A stretch of 64,000 bases of DNA from positions 62,001 through 126,000 of the forward strand of contig JAHDLC010000014.1 of assembly GCA_018436595.1 (NCBI GenBank), given 5' to 3'. Position 1 is the stretch's first letter; every line of letters begins with the position of its first letter. This DNA comes from Synergistaceae bacterium. GTDB lineage: Bacteria; Synergistota; Synergistia; Synergistales; Aminobacteriaceae. The notes beneath the pieces were generated by a model. It had not been told where the DNA came from, did not search any database, and saw only the letters and a list, made by a program, of their open reading frames with translations. Made by a program: the position numbers and the translations under genes. Shown here one piece after another: positions 26,278-35,232 of the stretch.

Positions 26278-27765
26278 GTGGTTCAGGAGTACGACGTTCT
26301 TGTCATTGGAGGAGGAGTGGTAGGCTGCGCCATCGCCAGGGAGCTTTCGAAGTTCCGGGTGAGGACGGCCGTCGTCGAGAAGGAGATGGACGTAGGCCTG
26401 GGGACGAGCTGCAGAAACAGCGGCGTGCTCCACGCTGGGTTCAACTACGCTCCCGGAACGCTCCGGGCGATTCTCGACGTGAAGGGCAATCAAATGATGG
26501 ACGATCTCTGCCGGGACCTCAAGGTGAAGATCAAGCGGATAGGCAAGCTGACGGTGGCGCTGGACGACGAGGATGAAGCCACCCTCCGGAGGCTGAAGGA
26601 GCAGGGGGAGGCCAACGGCGTTCCGGGGCTCGAGCTCATCGGCAGGGAACGGATGCAGCAGATCCAGCCCGGCGTGGAAGGAACCCTCGCGCTCCATTCG
26701 CCGACCAGTTCGATCATTTCTCCCTATGGGCTCACCATCGGCCTGGCGGAGAATGCCCTCGCCAACGGGGTGAACTTTCACCTCGGGCAGCGGGTGACGT
26801 CCCTTTCCCCCCTCGCCGGGGGAGGATGGTCCGTGGGAACCGGCTCGGGGGAAACCTTCACGGCGAAAGTCCTCGTGAACGCCGCCGGGCTCTTCTCCGC
26901 TGAAGTGTGCCGGATGGCGGGGATCACCGACTACGTTATCTACCCCTGCCGGGGAGAGTATTACGTCCTTGACCGGCGGCTCGACGGCACCCTGAAGGCC
27001 CTGATCTACCCGGCGCCGAAGAAGAACGCGCCCGGACTGGGCATTCACCTGACGCCCACCGTGGACGGCAATATCCTCATCGGCCCCAGTGCCGAGTACC
27101 TCAACGATCCGGAGGACCACGGCTGCACTTCCGACGTGATGAAGGAACTCCGCAGGGAGGGGAGGGAACTTCTCCCCGAGATCCGCATGACAGACTACAT
27201 CCGGAATTTCGCGGGCATCCGCCCGAAACAGACGCCCCCCGAAGTGGGAGGAAACAAGGACTTTGTCATCGAGGACCGGAAAGATGTCCTGGGCTTCATC
27301 AACCTGGTGGGCATCGAGAGCCCCGGGCTGACGAGCGCGCCGGCCATCGCCGGGATGGTCAGGGAAATGGTGGAGAAGCACATTCCTCTCCTCCCCGATC
27401 CCTCCTTCAATCCCGTGCGGCCCGGCAGCCCCCTGTTCTTCTCCGAGCTGCCGGCGGAAGAGAAAGCGGCCCTCATCGCGGACAACCCCAACTACGGCGA
27501 GATCATCTGCCGGTGCGAAAAGATAACCAAGCAGGAGATTCTTGACGCCATCAGCAATCCTCTCGGAGCCCGGACGCTGGTGAGCATCAAATACAGGGCC
27601 AGGGCCTCCATGGGCCGCTGCCAGGGCGGATTCTGCGTTCCCCGCATTACGAGGATCCTCCGGGACGAGTTCGGCTGGAAGCCGCAAGACTTCCTGAAGA
27701 GAAGCGCCGGTTCGCCCCTGTTCGTGGGCAATGTCCGGCCGGAGAAGGGAGGAGCTGTCCGATGA
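26278..27765 (+). CDS. FAD-dependent dehydrogenase (GlpA/LhgO-like) with BFD-type [2Fe-2S] domain
   Basis: A protein of about 495 residues. An N-terminal Rossmann FAD site (YDVLVIGGGVVGCAIAREL) begins a DAO-family fold. GTSCRNSGVLHAGFNYAPGT-like wording (key residues NSGVLHAG) is typical of glycerol-3-phosphate and L-2-hydroxyglutarate dehydrogenases. The C-terminal 90 residues are a BFD-like domain with CRC and GRCQGGFC cysteines for a [2Fe-2S] cluster. I chose GTG at 26278 because the frame upstream of it runs through the operator; the ribosome site is weak. It is translationally coupled to the next gene (ATGA overlap). The same three-gene set (GlpA-like, FAD/NAD oxidoreductase, DUF1667) occurs in Thermotoga-like anaerobes. 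The substrate is probably a hydroxy acid or glycerol-3-phosphate; context favours the former. Confidence 0.87.
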   Translation: MVQEYDVLVIGGGVVGCAIARELSKFRVRTAVVEKEMDVGLGTSCRNSGVLHAGFNYAPGTLRAILDVKGNQMMDDLCRDLKVKIKRIGKLTVALDDEDEATLRRLKEQGEANGVPGLELIGRERMQQIQPGVEGTLALHSPTSSIISPYGLTIGLAENALANGVNFHLGQRVTSLSPLAGGGWSVGTGSGETFTAKVLVNAAGLFSAEVCRMAGITDYVIYPCRGEYYVLDRRLDGTLKALIYPAPKKNAPGLGIHLTPTVDGNILIGPSAEYLNDPEDHGCTSDVMKELRREGRELLPEIRMTDYIRNFAGIRPKQTPPEVGGNKDFVIEDRKDVLGFINLVGIESPGLTSAPAIAGMVREMVEKHIPLLPDPSFNPVRPGSPLFFSELPAEEKAALIADNPNYGEIICRCEKITKQEILDAISNPLGARTLVSIKYRARASMGRCQGGFCVPRITRILRDEFGWKPQDFLKRSAGSPLFVGNVRPEKGGAVR

Positions 27766-29024
27766 ACGGTGCGAAGCAATCGATTCCCGCGGTGCACAGG
27801 GACGTGGTGGTCATCGGCGGCGGGCCTGCCGGACTCGCGGCGGCCATAGCGGCGAAGGAGGCGGGCTGCGGCGACGTTCTGCTCATCGAGCGGGACCGCA
27901 TTCTCGGAGGCATCCTGAACCAGTGCATCCATGACGGGTTCGGCCTCCATACATTCAAGGAAGCCCTTTCGGGCCCGGAGTATGCCGCCAGGTTCATCGA
28001 CCGCTTCAGGGAACTCGGCATCGCCGCCATGGAGGAGACTATCGTCCTCTCCCTGTCATCGGACAGGGTCCTGGAGGTGAGCACCCGGGGAACATTCCAG
28101 CGCATCGAGGCCGGGGCCGTGATTCTCGCCATGGGATGCAGGGAGCGTACCAGGGGGGCCATCTCCATTCCGGGGCACCGTCCCTCGGGGGTGTACACCG
28201 CAGGCGCGGCCCAGAACTTCATGAATCTCGAGAACATCATGGTGGGGAAAAAGGTCTGCATCCTCGGCTCCGGCGACATCGGACTCATCATGGCCCGCAG
28301 GATGACCCTGGAAGGTGCGAAGGTGGAGGCGGTCTTCGAGATACTGCCCTATTCCAGCGGCCTTCCCCGGAACATCCAGCAGTGCCTCAACGACTACGGC
28401 ATCCCTCTCCACCTCAACACCACGGTGACGGACATCGTGGGCAAGGGGCGCCTTGAAGGCATCAGGGTAGCCCAGGTGGGCGAAGACCGGTCCCCCATTC
28501 CCGAGACGGAGCGGTATATTCCCTGCGACACCCTGCTGCTGTCCGTGGGTCTTATCCCTGAAAACGAGCTGACCCGGGATGCCGGTGTGGAAATGGATCC
28601 CGTGACCGGCGGGGCGGTGGTGGACGATTCCTTCATGACGTCCGTTCCGGGTATTTTCGCCTGCGGCAACGTCCTCCACGTTCATGACCTCGTGGACTGG
28701 GTCTCCGTGGAAGCGGCGGAAGCGGGAAAATACGCCGCCTGTTTCGTCAGGGAGGGAAGCTGCGCCCTGCCGAGCCCCATCGGGGTGAAACCGGGGAGCG
28801 GTGTCCGGTACACCCTTCCCCAGTCCGTGTCGGGAGAAAGGGACGTGACCCTGTCCCTCCGGGTTTCCGCGCCGTGGAGGGACCGGTGCGTGGTGGTAAA
28901 GGACGAAGGCAGGGAGATCGCCAGAAAGCGGGAAATGAGGCTTCACCCGGCGGAGATGATCCGGATCGACCTGAAGAAGGAAACTGTTTCGGGCTGTTCC
29001 TCCCTGGAGGTGACGGTTGAATGA
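27762..29024 (+). CDS. NAD/FAD-dependent oxidoreductase, partner subunit
   Basis: A 420-residue flavoprotein of the pyridine nucleotide-disulfide oxidoreductase fold. It has two dinucleotide-binding motifs: VVVIGGGPAGLAAAIAAKEAG near residue 15 for FAD and VCILGSGDIGLIMARRM near residue 165 for NAD(P). FMTSVPGIFACGNVLHVHDLVD is the conserved FAD-proximal block late in the protein. There is no CxxxxC redox disulfide, so it likely passes electrons rather than reducing a disulfide. Its start overlaps the upstream stop by four bases and its stop overlaps the next start, so the three proteins are probably made in fixed ratio as one complex that moves electrons from the dehydrogenase to NAD or another carrier. 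Confidence 0.88.
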   Translation: MNGAKQSIPAVHRDVVVIGGGPAGLAAAIAAKEAGCGDVLLIERDRILGGILNQCIHDGFGLHTFKEALSGPEYAARFIDRFRELGIAAMEETIVLSLSSDRVLEVSTRGTFQRIEAGAVILAMGCRERTRGAISIPGHRPSGVYTAGAAQNFMNLENIMVGKKVCILGSGDIGLIMARRMTLEGAKVEAVFEILPYSSGLPRNIQQCLNDYGIPLHLNTTVTDIVGKGRLEGIRVAQVGEDRSPIPETERYIPCDTLLLSVGLIPENELTRDAGVEMDPVTGGAVVDDSFMTSVPGIFACGNVLHVHDLVDWVSVEAAEAGKYAACFVREGSCALPSPIGVKPGSGVRYTLPQSVSGERDVTLSLRVSAPWRDRCVVVKDEGREIARKREMRLHPAEMIRIDLKKETVSGCSSLEVTVE

Positions 29025-29398
29025 GCACGAGAGAATTTACCTGCGTGGTCTGCCCCAACGGCTGCAGCATAGTTGTGGATGTTGACAACGACGAGACTCC
29101 CGTCGTTACGAGGGTTCAGGGAAACGTGTGCAAGCGGGGTGAACTGTGGGCCCGCCAGGAGGTGGAAAACCCCATGCGCACCATCGCGTCCAGCGTGCCG
29201 GTGCAGCGGGGTGATTTCCCCCTGGCCAGCGTCCGGACAAGCCGCCCCATACCCCTGGCAAAAATACGGGAGGTGATGGAGGAGATCCGGAAGGTGTCAG
29301 TGGAAGCCCCGGTGGAGATAGGGGATGTCGTTCTTCCGTCCCCGGCGGGGTGCGATACGGAGGTCATCGCGACCAGGAAGGTTCGGAAAGTCCGTTAG
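29021..29398 (+). CDS. DUF1667 small cysteine protein
   Basis: A 125-residue protein with four conserved cysteines: C8, C11 and C15 (CVVCPNGC) and C37 (GNVCKRG), a likely iron-sulfur or zinc site. The family, DUF1667, is found next to GlpA-like and FAD/NAD oxidoreductases, where it probably acts as the third subunit or electron-transfer link. It overlaps the upstream gene by four bases. A TAXI binding protein gene starts 24 bases later. The biochemical role of the family is not established. Confidence 0.85.
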   Translation: MSTREFTCVVCPNGCSIVVDVDNDETPVVTRVQGNVCKRGELWARQEVENPMRTIASSVPVQRGDFPLASVRTSRPIPLAKIREVMEEIRKVSVEAPVEIGDVVLPSPAGCDTEVIATRKVRKVR

Positions 29399-29422
29399 GA
29401 TTTCCAGACACAAAAGGAGGGA

Positions 29423-30439
29423 ATGAATGTGAGGAAAAGCATCATCGCAGCAGTGGTCGTTCTCGCGCTTGTTTTTGCCGCAGGTCCCATGATCGTCGGC
29501 GCCGAGGCCAAGTCCTACCGGCTCAACATCGCCACCGCCACAACGGGCGGAGCCTATTACCCCATCGGCAACGCCATGGCCCAGATCTGGTCCAAGAACA
29601 TCAAGGAGGTCATCAGGGCCTCCGCACAGTCCACGGCGGGCACCCCCCAGAACGTGGAACTGATGAGGAACGAGGAAGTCCAGATCGCCATCGGCCAGAA
29701 CGGCATCTGCTACTATGCCTTCAACGGCAAGGGAACCTACGAGGGCAAGCCTCCCTACAAGGAGATGCGGGGCATGTTCACCCTCTATCCCAACGTGATG
29801 CACTGGATCGTCCGCAAGGACGCCGGGATCAAGTCCGTCGCCGACTTCAAGGGCAAAAAGTTCGTCCCCGGCCAGGTGGCCAGCGCCACGGAGGTCAACA
29901 GCCGCGAGATGATGGAAGTGTACGGCCTGAACTACATGAAGGACCAGGGCGAGACCAACGTCACCGCTGATTACCTCGGCTACAACGAGGCGGTGGACCT
30001 TATCAAGAACGCCCAGACCGACGGGGCCCACATCGCCGGCGGCGTTCCCACGGCGGCCATCATGGACGTGCTTTCTTCCGGCGCCGGTGAACTCATCTCC
30101 ATGGAAGAGGACAAGATCAAGGAAATCGTGGAGAAATTCCCCTGGTACTTCCCCTTCACCATTCCGGCAGGCTCCTATCCCAACCAGGACAAGGAAATCA
30201 GGACCATCGCCCTGTCCAACATCCTCTTCACCGACGTCCGCCAGGACGAGGAGCTCATCTATCTTCTGACCAAGGCCACCTATGACTTCCACGACGACCT
30301 CGTGGCGGCCCACAAGGCAACTGCCTATACGCTGCTGGAGAACTCCCTGAACGGAATGACCATTCCCCTTCACAAGGGAGCGGTGAAGTATCTGAAGGAA
30401 AAGGGAGTCAACGTACCGGAGAAGCTTATTGTAGACTAG
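29423..30439 (+). CDS. TAXI-family TRAP transporter solute-binding protein
   Basis: A 338-residue periplasmic binding protein. The signal peptide is about residues 1-29 (ends VGAEA). The mature protein shows the TAXI signatures: LNIATATTGGAYYPIGNAMAQIW at the start, QSTAGTPQNVELM, IAIGQNGICYYAF, and a late FPFTIPAGSYPNQDKEIRTIAL block. It captures the substrate and delivers it to the fused permease encoded next. TAXI proteins bind carboxylates such as glutamate or 2-oxoglutarate, which fits a hydroxy- or keto-acid substrate here. AAAGGAGGGA precedes the ATG. Confidence 0.94.
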   Translation: MNVRKSIIAAVVVLALVFAAGPMIVGAEAKSYRLNIATATTGGAYYPIGNAMAQIWSKNIKEVIRASAQSTAGTPQNVELMRNEEVQIAIGQNGICYYAFNGKGTYEGKPPYKEMRGMFTLYPNVMHWIVRKDAGIKSVADFKGKKFVPGQVASATEVNSREMMEVYGLNYMKDQGETNVTADYLGYNEAVDLIKNAQTDGAHIAGGVPTAAIMDVLSSGAGELISMEEDKIKEIVEKFPWYFPFTIPAGSYPNQDKEIRTIALSNILFTDVRQDEELIYLLTKATYDFHDDLVAAHKATAYTLLENSLNGMTIPLHKGAVKYLKEKGVNVPEKLIVD

Positions 30440-30458
30440 CACCGGTTGTGTTTTTCAG

Positions 30459-30485
30459 GGGGAGGGGACGGGCTGTTCCCTCCCC
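30459..30485 (+). promoter_or_regulatory. Stem-loop between TRAP binding protein and permease genes
   Basis: GGGGAGGG (30459-30466) pairs with CCCTCCCC (30478-30485). No T tract follows, so it may stabilise the upstream message or attenuate readthrough, favouring excess binding protein over permease. Confidence 0.5.
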
Positions 30486-30513
30486 TCATTCGTCCGTGCG
30501 GAGGTAATAGGCT

Positions 30514-32496
30514 GTGACTGATCAGAACGTTAAACTCAACGAGAATCAAGAACCGGCTGTTGACGTTATTTCGGAAGAAGAGGCGGAGAAGGTCCTCGAA
30601 AAAGCGGACGCGGAATCCCGCTTCCGGAAATATTCGGGAAAGTGGGCGGCGGTCATAACGGTCATCGCCTTTGCCATGTCCCTGTTCCACCTTTACACCT
30701 CGGGCTTCGGGACACTGATGGCCATGAAGCAGCGGAGCGTCCACCTTGCCTTCCTCGTGCTCCTGACCTTCCTTCTGTACCCCGGGTCGAAGCGGGCTCC
30801 CAGGGAACGGCCTTCGGTGATTGACTACATCTGGCTCGCCCTTTCCCTGTCGTCGAGCCTGTACATCCTCTTCGCCTTCGACGCCTTCAGCATCCGGGGA
30901 ACCGCCATAACACCGGACTACGTCATGGGCACCGTCCTCATCGTCTGCATCCTCGAGGCGACGAGGCGGACCGTGGGCAAGGAGCTGATGATTCTTTCCA
31001 TGCTCTTCCTCGCCTACGGCTACTGGGGGGAATACATTCCCGGCGTCCTCGGGCACACCGGGTTCACCTTCCGGCGCATCGTGTACCAGCTTTTCCTCTC
31101 CTCCGAGGGTATTTTCGGCATCTCCCTCGGCGTGTCGTCCACCTACATTTTCCTCTTCATCCTCTTCGGTGCCTTCCTCACCGAGACGGGCATGGGACGG
31201 TTCATCAAGGACCTCGCCATGTCACTGGCGGGAAGGACCATCGGCGGCGAGGCCAAGGTATCCATCGTGGCCAGCGGCCTCATGGGGATGATCAACGGAA
31301 GCGCCGTGGGCAACGTGGCGGCCACCGGAACCTTCACCATTCCCCTCATGACCGGCGCCGGCTTCAAGCCCGTCTTCGCATCTGCTGTCGTCGCCGTGGC
31401 GGGAACGGGAGGCATGATCATGCCCCCCGTCATGGGCGCGGCATCCTTCATCATGGCCGAGTTTCTCGGGGTCCACTATGCCAAGATCATGCTGGCTGCG
31501 GCCATTCCGGCGGTGCTCTACTACCTTGCCGAGTACGCCGTCATCCACATCGAGGCCGTCAAGATGGGCATGAAACCCATCCCCAGGGAAGAAATCATCC
31601 CCATCAGAAAGGTCATGAGAGAGCGGGGGCACCTGCTCGTTCCCATCATCGTCATCGTGTACCTCCTGCTCATCGGCCGGACACCTCTTTATGCGGCTTT
31701 CTACGGCATCATCGCCTCGGTGGGCGTGAGCTTCATCACGAAGGAAACACGGCTTACCTGGAAGTCCTTCCTCAAGGCCATGGAATCGGGCGCCCGGCAG
31801 AGCGTGGGCGTGGGCATCGCCTGCGCCGTGGTGGGCAACATCATCGGCATCACCAACCTCACCGGCCTGGGGCTCGTCCTGGGCGACAACATCGTCTCCC
31901 TCGCGGGAGGCAGCATCCTCATCACCACCTTCCTCACCATGATCGTCTGCGTCATCCTGGGCATGGGGCTTCCCACGACGGCCTGCTACATCGTCACCGC
32001 CACCATCGCGGCCCCCGCCCTTGTGAAGCTCGGTGTGAACCCCCTGGCGGCCCACATGTTCTCCTACTACTTCGCCTGCCTTTCCAACCTGACGCCTCCC
32101 GTGGCCATCGCATCCTACGGAGCGGCGGGCCTGTCGGGGCAGAGCCCGTCGGCAGTGGGCTGGACGGGATTCCGGATTTCCCTCGCGGGATTTCTCATCC
32201 CCTTCACCTTCATCTACAATCCGGACCTGCTGCTCGTGGGAGGGGATTACTTGTCCATCGCCCTGTCTACCGTGACGAGCCTGGTGGGCGTCATCGCCCT
32301 CGCGGCATCACTGCAGAATTATCTCTATGTGCCGATGAACGTCCTCCAGAGGCTCGGCATGTTTGTCGGCTCGCTGCTGCTCATTTTCCCCGGCGCCGTG
32401 ACGGACGCGGCAGGAGTTGCCCTTGCGGCGGGCGTGTTCCTCTGGCAGAGGTCCCAGCGAAATGCCGCCGGTTCCGGTCGTGGGCTGCCCCGCTGA
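30514..32496 (+). CDS. TRAP transporter fused permease (DctQ-DctM type)
   Basis: A 660-residue membrane protein. GTG at 30514 has GGAGGTAATAGGCT upstream. A charged cytosolic N-terminus is followed by about four helices equivalent to DctQ (about residues 45-150) and then about twelve to thirteen helices equivalent to DctM. Helical hairpin motifs include GLMGMINGSAVGNVAATG, AGTGGMIMPPVMGAASF and a late MGLPTTACYIVTA with TPPVAIASY, which form the ion and substrate path. These fused permeases pair with TAXI binding proteins and run on a sodium or proton gradient. The upstream gene supplies that partner, so import is encoded in one operon. Confidence 0.95.
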   Translation: MTDQNVKLNENQEPAVDVISEEEAEKVLEKADAESRFRKYSGKWAAVITVIAFAMSLFHLYTSGFGTLMAMKQRSVHLAFLVLLTFLLYPGSKRAPRERPSVIDYIWLALSLSSSLYILFAFDAFSIRGTAITPDYVMGTVLIVCILEATRRTVGKELMILSMLFLAYGYWGEYIPGVLGHTGFTFRRIVYQLFLSSEGIFGISLGVSSTYIFLFILFGAFLTETGMGRFIKDLAMSLAGRTIGGEAKVSIVASGLMGMINGSAVGNVAATGTFTIPLMTGAGFKPVFASAVVAVAGTGGMIMPPVMGAASFIMAEFLGVHYAKIMLAAAIPAVLYYLAEYAVIHIEAVKMGMKPIPREEIIPIRKVMRERGHLLVPIIVIVYLLLIGRTPLYAAFYGIIASVGVSFITKETRLTWKSFLKAMESGARQSVGVGIACAVVGNIIGITNLTGLGLVLGDNIVSLAGGSILITTFLTMIVCVILGMGLPTTACYIVTATIAAPALVKLGVNPLAAHMFSYYFACLSNLTPPVAIASYGAAGLSGQSPSAVGWTGFRISLAGFLIPFTFIYNPDLLLVGGDYLSIALSTVTSLVGVIALAASLQNYLYVPMNVLQRLGMFVGSLLLIFPGAVTDAAGVALAAGVFLWQRSQRNAAGSGRGLPR

Positions 32497-32511
32497 AGGA
32501 GGTCATGTGCT

Positions 32512-33777
32512 GTGAAAACGAAACTGAAATGGGGAAGGGAGGATATCTTCCTTTCCATCCCCGACAAAAATGTTCTAGCGGTGCTCGAACCCTCGGGAGG
32601 GGAGCCCGTGGCCGATCTGGCCGCAGAGGTTGCCGGGCTGGTGAAGCGTCCCACTGCAGGGCCGTCCCTGGAGGAAATCGTCTCCGCCCATAAACCGGAG
32701 ACGGCAGCTATCATCGTCAACGACATGACCCGGTCAACCCCCACGGCCGAGATGCTTCCTCCCCTGCTGGAGGAGCTGGAGCGGCTGGGCGTTCCCTCCT
32801 CGGGGATCGCCATAGTGGTGGCCACGGGAACCCACCGTCCCATGAGCGACGACGAAACGAGGCAGACCGTCGGGGATGCCGTCTTTTCCAAATACCGGGT
32901 GGAGAACCACGACTGCGATTCCCCCGATCTCGTGGACATGGGAACCCTCTCCACCGGCAACCGGCTGATGATCAACAAGACCGTGGCAGAGGCCGATCTC
33001 AGGCTCGCCATCGGCGAAGTGCTCCTGCACTACTATGCCGGGTTTGCGGGGGGGCGGAAGAGTATCCTCCCCGGAGTGGCCGGCCGGGAAACGGTGATGA
33101 CGAACCACCGCATGATGACCGCCCCCGGAGTGGGCATCGGCATTGTTGACGGCAACGTCCTCAGCGAGGAAATGGTGGAGGCGGTGCGGGATTTCTGTCC
33201 GCTCCACTTCATCCTCAACTGCGTGTCCGACAGCTCGAAGCACATCGTCCGGGTGGTGGGGGGCCACTGGTACGACGCCTGGCGGGAGGGCATCGTCACC
33301 TTCAGGAAGTTCAATTTCGCCCCCATTGCGAAAAAGGCTGACGTGGTGTTCCTGTCGGCAGGGGGATTCCCCAAGGACATCAACATGTACCAGGCCCACA
33401 AGGCCCTCTACATGGCCTCGAGGGCCGTCCGCCCCGGGGGGACCCTGGTCTTCTTCGCCGAGCTGGCGGAAGGGTACGGCCACAAGGTCTTCGAGGAGTG
33501 GGCGAAGCGGCGTCTCGGCATCGACGGCGCCATCGATGCCTTCGAGGCCGATTTCCGGTTCGGAGCCCACAAGCTGTACTACCTGGCCCGGCTGGCGAAG
33601 GAATGCACCATCCTGCTGTACTCCAGGTCCGGCAGGGAGGACAGCGAACTGATGTTCTGCGAGAAGGCGGAGTCCCTGGCGGACATCCTGCCCTCACTGG
33701 CGGAGAAGTACGGCGAGAATTTCACGTCCTACGTGATCCCCCAGGGGGGCATCGTCCTGCCCATGGAGGATGCCTGA
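32512..33777 (+). CDS. LarA-family nickel-pincer enzyme (lactate racemase-like)
   Basis: A 421-residue cytosolic protein of the LarA superfamily. Motifs are NDMTRSTPT, VATGTHRPMS (metal-site His), HYYAGFAGGRKSILPGVAG (the lysine that carries the pyridinium dithiocarboxylate nickel cofactor in LarA) and NHRMM, followed by FPKDINMYQAHKAL. Family members racemise or epimerise 2-hydroxy acids by hydride transfer. GTG at 32512 follows GGAGG. It is the last gene of the operon, 15 bases after the permease, suggesting that the imported hydroxy acid is converted to the isomer the dehydrogenase accepts. larB, larC and larE for cofactor synthesis are not in the window. The substrate may not be lactate. 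Confidence 0.88.
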   Translation: MKTKLKWGREDIFLSIPDKNVLAVLEPSGGEPVADLAAEVAGLVKRPTAGPSLEEIVSAHKPETAAIIVNDMTRSTPTAEMLPPLLEELERLGVPSSGIAIVVATGTHRPMSDDETRQTVGDAVFSKYRVENHDCDSPDLVDMGTLSTGNRLMINKTVAEADLRLAIGEVLLHYYAGFAGGRKSILPGVAGRETVMTNHRMMTAPGVGIGIVDGNVLSEEMVEAVRDFCPLHFILNCVSDSSKHIVRVVGGHWYDAWREGIVTFRKFNFAPIAKKADVVFLSAGGFPKDINMYQAHKALYMASRAVRPGGTLVFFAELAEGYGHKVFEEWAKRRLGIDGAIDAFEADFRFGAHKLYYLARLAKECTILLYSRSGREDSELMFCEKAESLADILPSLAEKYGENFTSYVIPQGGIVLPMEDA

Positions 33778-33864
33778 ATTATATGGATTCGGAACCATCT
33801 GGTTTAGCTAACATATTAATCCCTTTGGCAGCGGGGAGCGTTACCGGTGCTCGCTTGGGCCGCC

Positions 33865-33920
33865 GGCGCACATTGTCATCCCTGACAACTGCGCCTGAAA
33901 CCGACATCCCTGTCGGTTTC
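33865..33920. repeat. Tandem hairpins with identical TCCC loops, REP-like
   Basis: Hairpin one has outer arms GGCGCA/TGCGCC (33865-33870 and 33890-33895) and inner arms TTGTCA/TGACAA. Hairpin two has ten-base arms GAAACCGACA/TGTCGGTTTC (33897-33906 and 33911-33920). Both close on TCCC. Paired short hairpins of this kind resemble REP elements; they could also stop transcription of the operon. Confidence 0.55.
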
Positions 33921-33992
33921 TCGGCCTTGGCGCTGTGCCCGGCAACACTCCCTCTGCTTTAAGGATCTCAGACAGAAGAACGGTTCCCCCTT

Positions 33993-34020
33993 TGCCCTTC
34001 ATGGGGTACAATGAAGGGCA
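33993..34020. promoter_or_regulatory. Inverted repeat over a possible -10 box
   Basis: TGCCCTTCAT (33993-34002) and its exact complement (34011-34020) flank eight bases. TACAAT at 34007-34012, a -10-like hexamer, starts in the spacer and enters the right arm. It could be an operator for the gene at 34108 or a simple hairpin. Confidence 0.4.
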
Positions 34021-34107
34021 GCTCATTATCAGGATGCCTTTCCCGGGCGGGCGACTCGCGAAGTCCGCCCGCCCGGACGCTTCCGGAAAGCCCAGGGGGG
34101 AAACTCC

Positions 34108-35232
34108 GTGCGACCCGTTCATCTCGTTTATGTCAGCGCCGGAAACGGCCATCGGATGGCCGCGAGAGCCATCCGGGAGTCCCTTGACCACCGGGGGGTG
34201 CCCAACGTGGTCATGGACCTTCTCGACTTCTCCAGCGACCTCTTCAAGTGGTCCTACAGCGACGTCTACGCCTTTGTAAGCGAACACTCCCATCTTGCCT
34301 GCCGCATCATGTACGACCTTACGGACAAAAACCGGGAGGAGAGCGCGGCCCTCAGGCTTTTCGAAAAGATTTCCACCGAGAACGTGAAGAAATTCATGCG
34401 CTATATCTCCGAGAATGAACCCCGCAAATGCATCTGCACCCATTATTTTCCCCTGAACGTCCTCTCCCGCATGAAGGCGGCGGGGATGTACAGCGGTGAA
34501 TTGTATACGGTGATCACCGATTTCGGTCTCCGGCGGATGTGGGTGAAGGACTACGTGGACCGGTACTTCATCTCCGGCGACAGGGTTCTCAAGGGACTTC
34601 TCGCCCTCGGAGTGCCAAGGGAGAAGATATCCGTGACGGGTATTCCGGTCTCCCGGAAGTTTGCCTCCCTGAAACGGGAGGGACGGAACTTCTCGAAAAA
34701 GCGCCTTTCCTTCCTCTTCGTCGCCAGCAGCATCCCGAATATTCTCGCCCTCGATATCCTGGCCGCCCTTTCGAGGACGGGCCACCCCATTGACGTGACA
34801 GTGGTCACGGGACGGAACAAGGACCTCATGGCGGACCTGGAGAACGTCACTGTCGGAGGGAGCATGACACTGAAGGTCCTGGGGTTTGTGGACAACCTGG
34901 AGGAGCTCATGGCCGGGGCTTCGGTGCTCATCACCAAGCCCGGAGGCCTGACGGTGAGCGAGGCCCTCTGCTCCGGCGTGCCCATGATCCTCGTCAATCC
35001 CATCCCGAAGCAGGAGACCAACAATTCGGCCTATCTCCAGGACAAGGGAGCGGGCCTTCTCGCCAGAAGCGCGGCGGATGTGGAGCGGATCGTCGATGGC
35101 CTTTTCTCCGACCGGTCCGTTCTTTCGTCGATGGAAAGGGCAGCCTCGTCCATCGCCTTCCCCGGCGCGGCCGACGCGGTGGCGTCACTGATCCTTGACG
35201 GGGACGGAGGAGATGGTTCCTATGCAGGGTGA
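34108..35232 (+). CDS. Glycosyltransferase, MGDG synthase/diacylglycerol glucosyltransferase type
   Basis: A 374-residue GT-B fold enzyme of family GT28. The N-terminal YVSAGNGHRMAARAIRESL is the glycine-rich acceptor motif of MGDG synthases and UgtP-type enzymes. CTHYFPLNVLS and TDFGLRRMWV follow, and the C-terminal donor site contains TKPGGLTVSEALCSGVPMILVNPIPKQETNN. Such enzymes transfer glucose or galactose from a nucleotide sugar to diacylglycerol at the inner face of the membrane; MurG is a distant relative. GTG at 34108 follows AGGGGGG. Its end overlaps the next gene by 11 bases, coupling it to a c-di-GMP enzyme. The sugar and lipid are undetermined. Confidence 0.88.
   Translation: MRPVHLVYVSAGNGHRMAARAIRESLDHRGVPNVVMDLLDFSSDLFKWSYSDVYAFVSEHSHLACRIMYDLTDKNREESAALRLFEKISTENVKKFMRYISENEPRKCICTHYFPLNVLSRMKAAGMYSGELYTVITDFGLRRMWVKDYVDRYFISGDRVLKGLLALGVPREKISVTGIPVSRKFASLKREGRNFSKKRLSFLFVASSIPNILALDILAALSRTGHPIDVTVVTGRNKDLMADLENVTVGGSMTLKVLGFVDNLEELMAGASVLITKPGGLTVSEALCSGVPMILVNPIPKQETNNSAYLQDKGAGLLARSAADVERIVDGLFSDRSVLSSMERAASSIAFPGAADAVASLILDGDGGDGSYAG

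Larger units (their letters stand above)
33778..34107. other. Gene-free stretch of hairpins after the larA-like gene
   Basis: I see no coding gene in these 330 bases. The stretch holds an AT-rich start, two tandem hairpins (33865-33920), a perfect ten-base inverted repeat (33993-34020) and the leader of the glycosyltransferase gene. Confidence 0.6.

Noticed and set aside
33778-34107. Possible tRNA or small RNA in the hairpin-rich spacer
   Set aside because: No cloverleaf with TTC-loop and CCA-side features could be drawn; only simple hairpins are supported.
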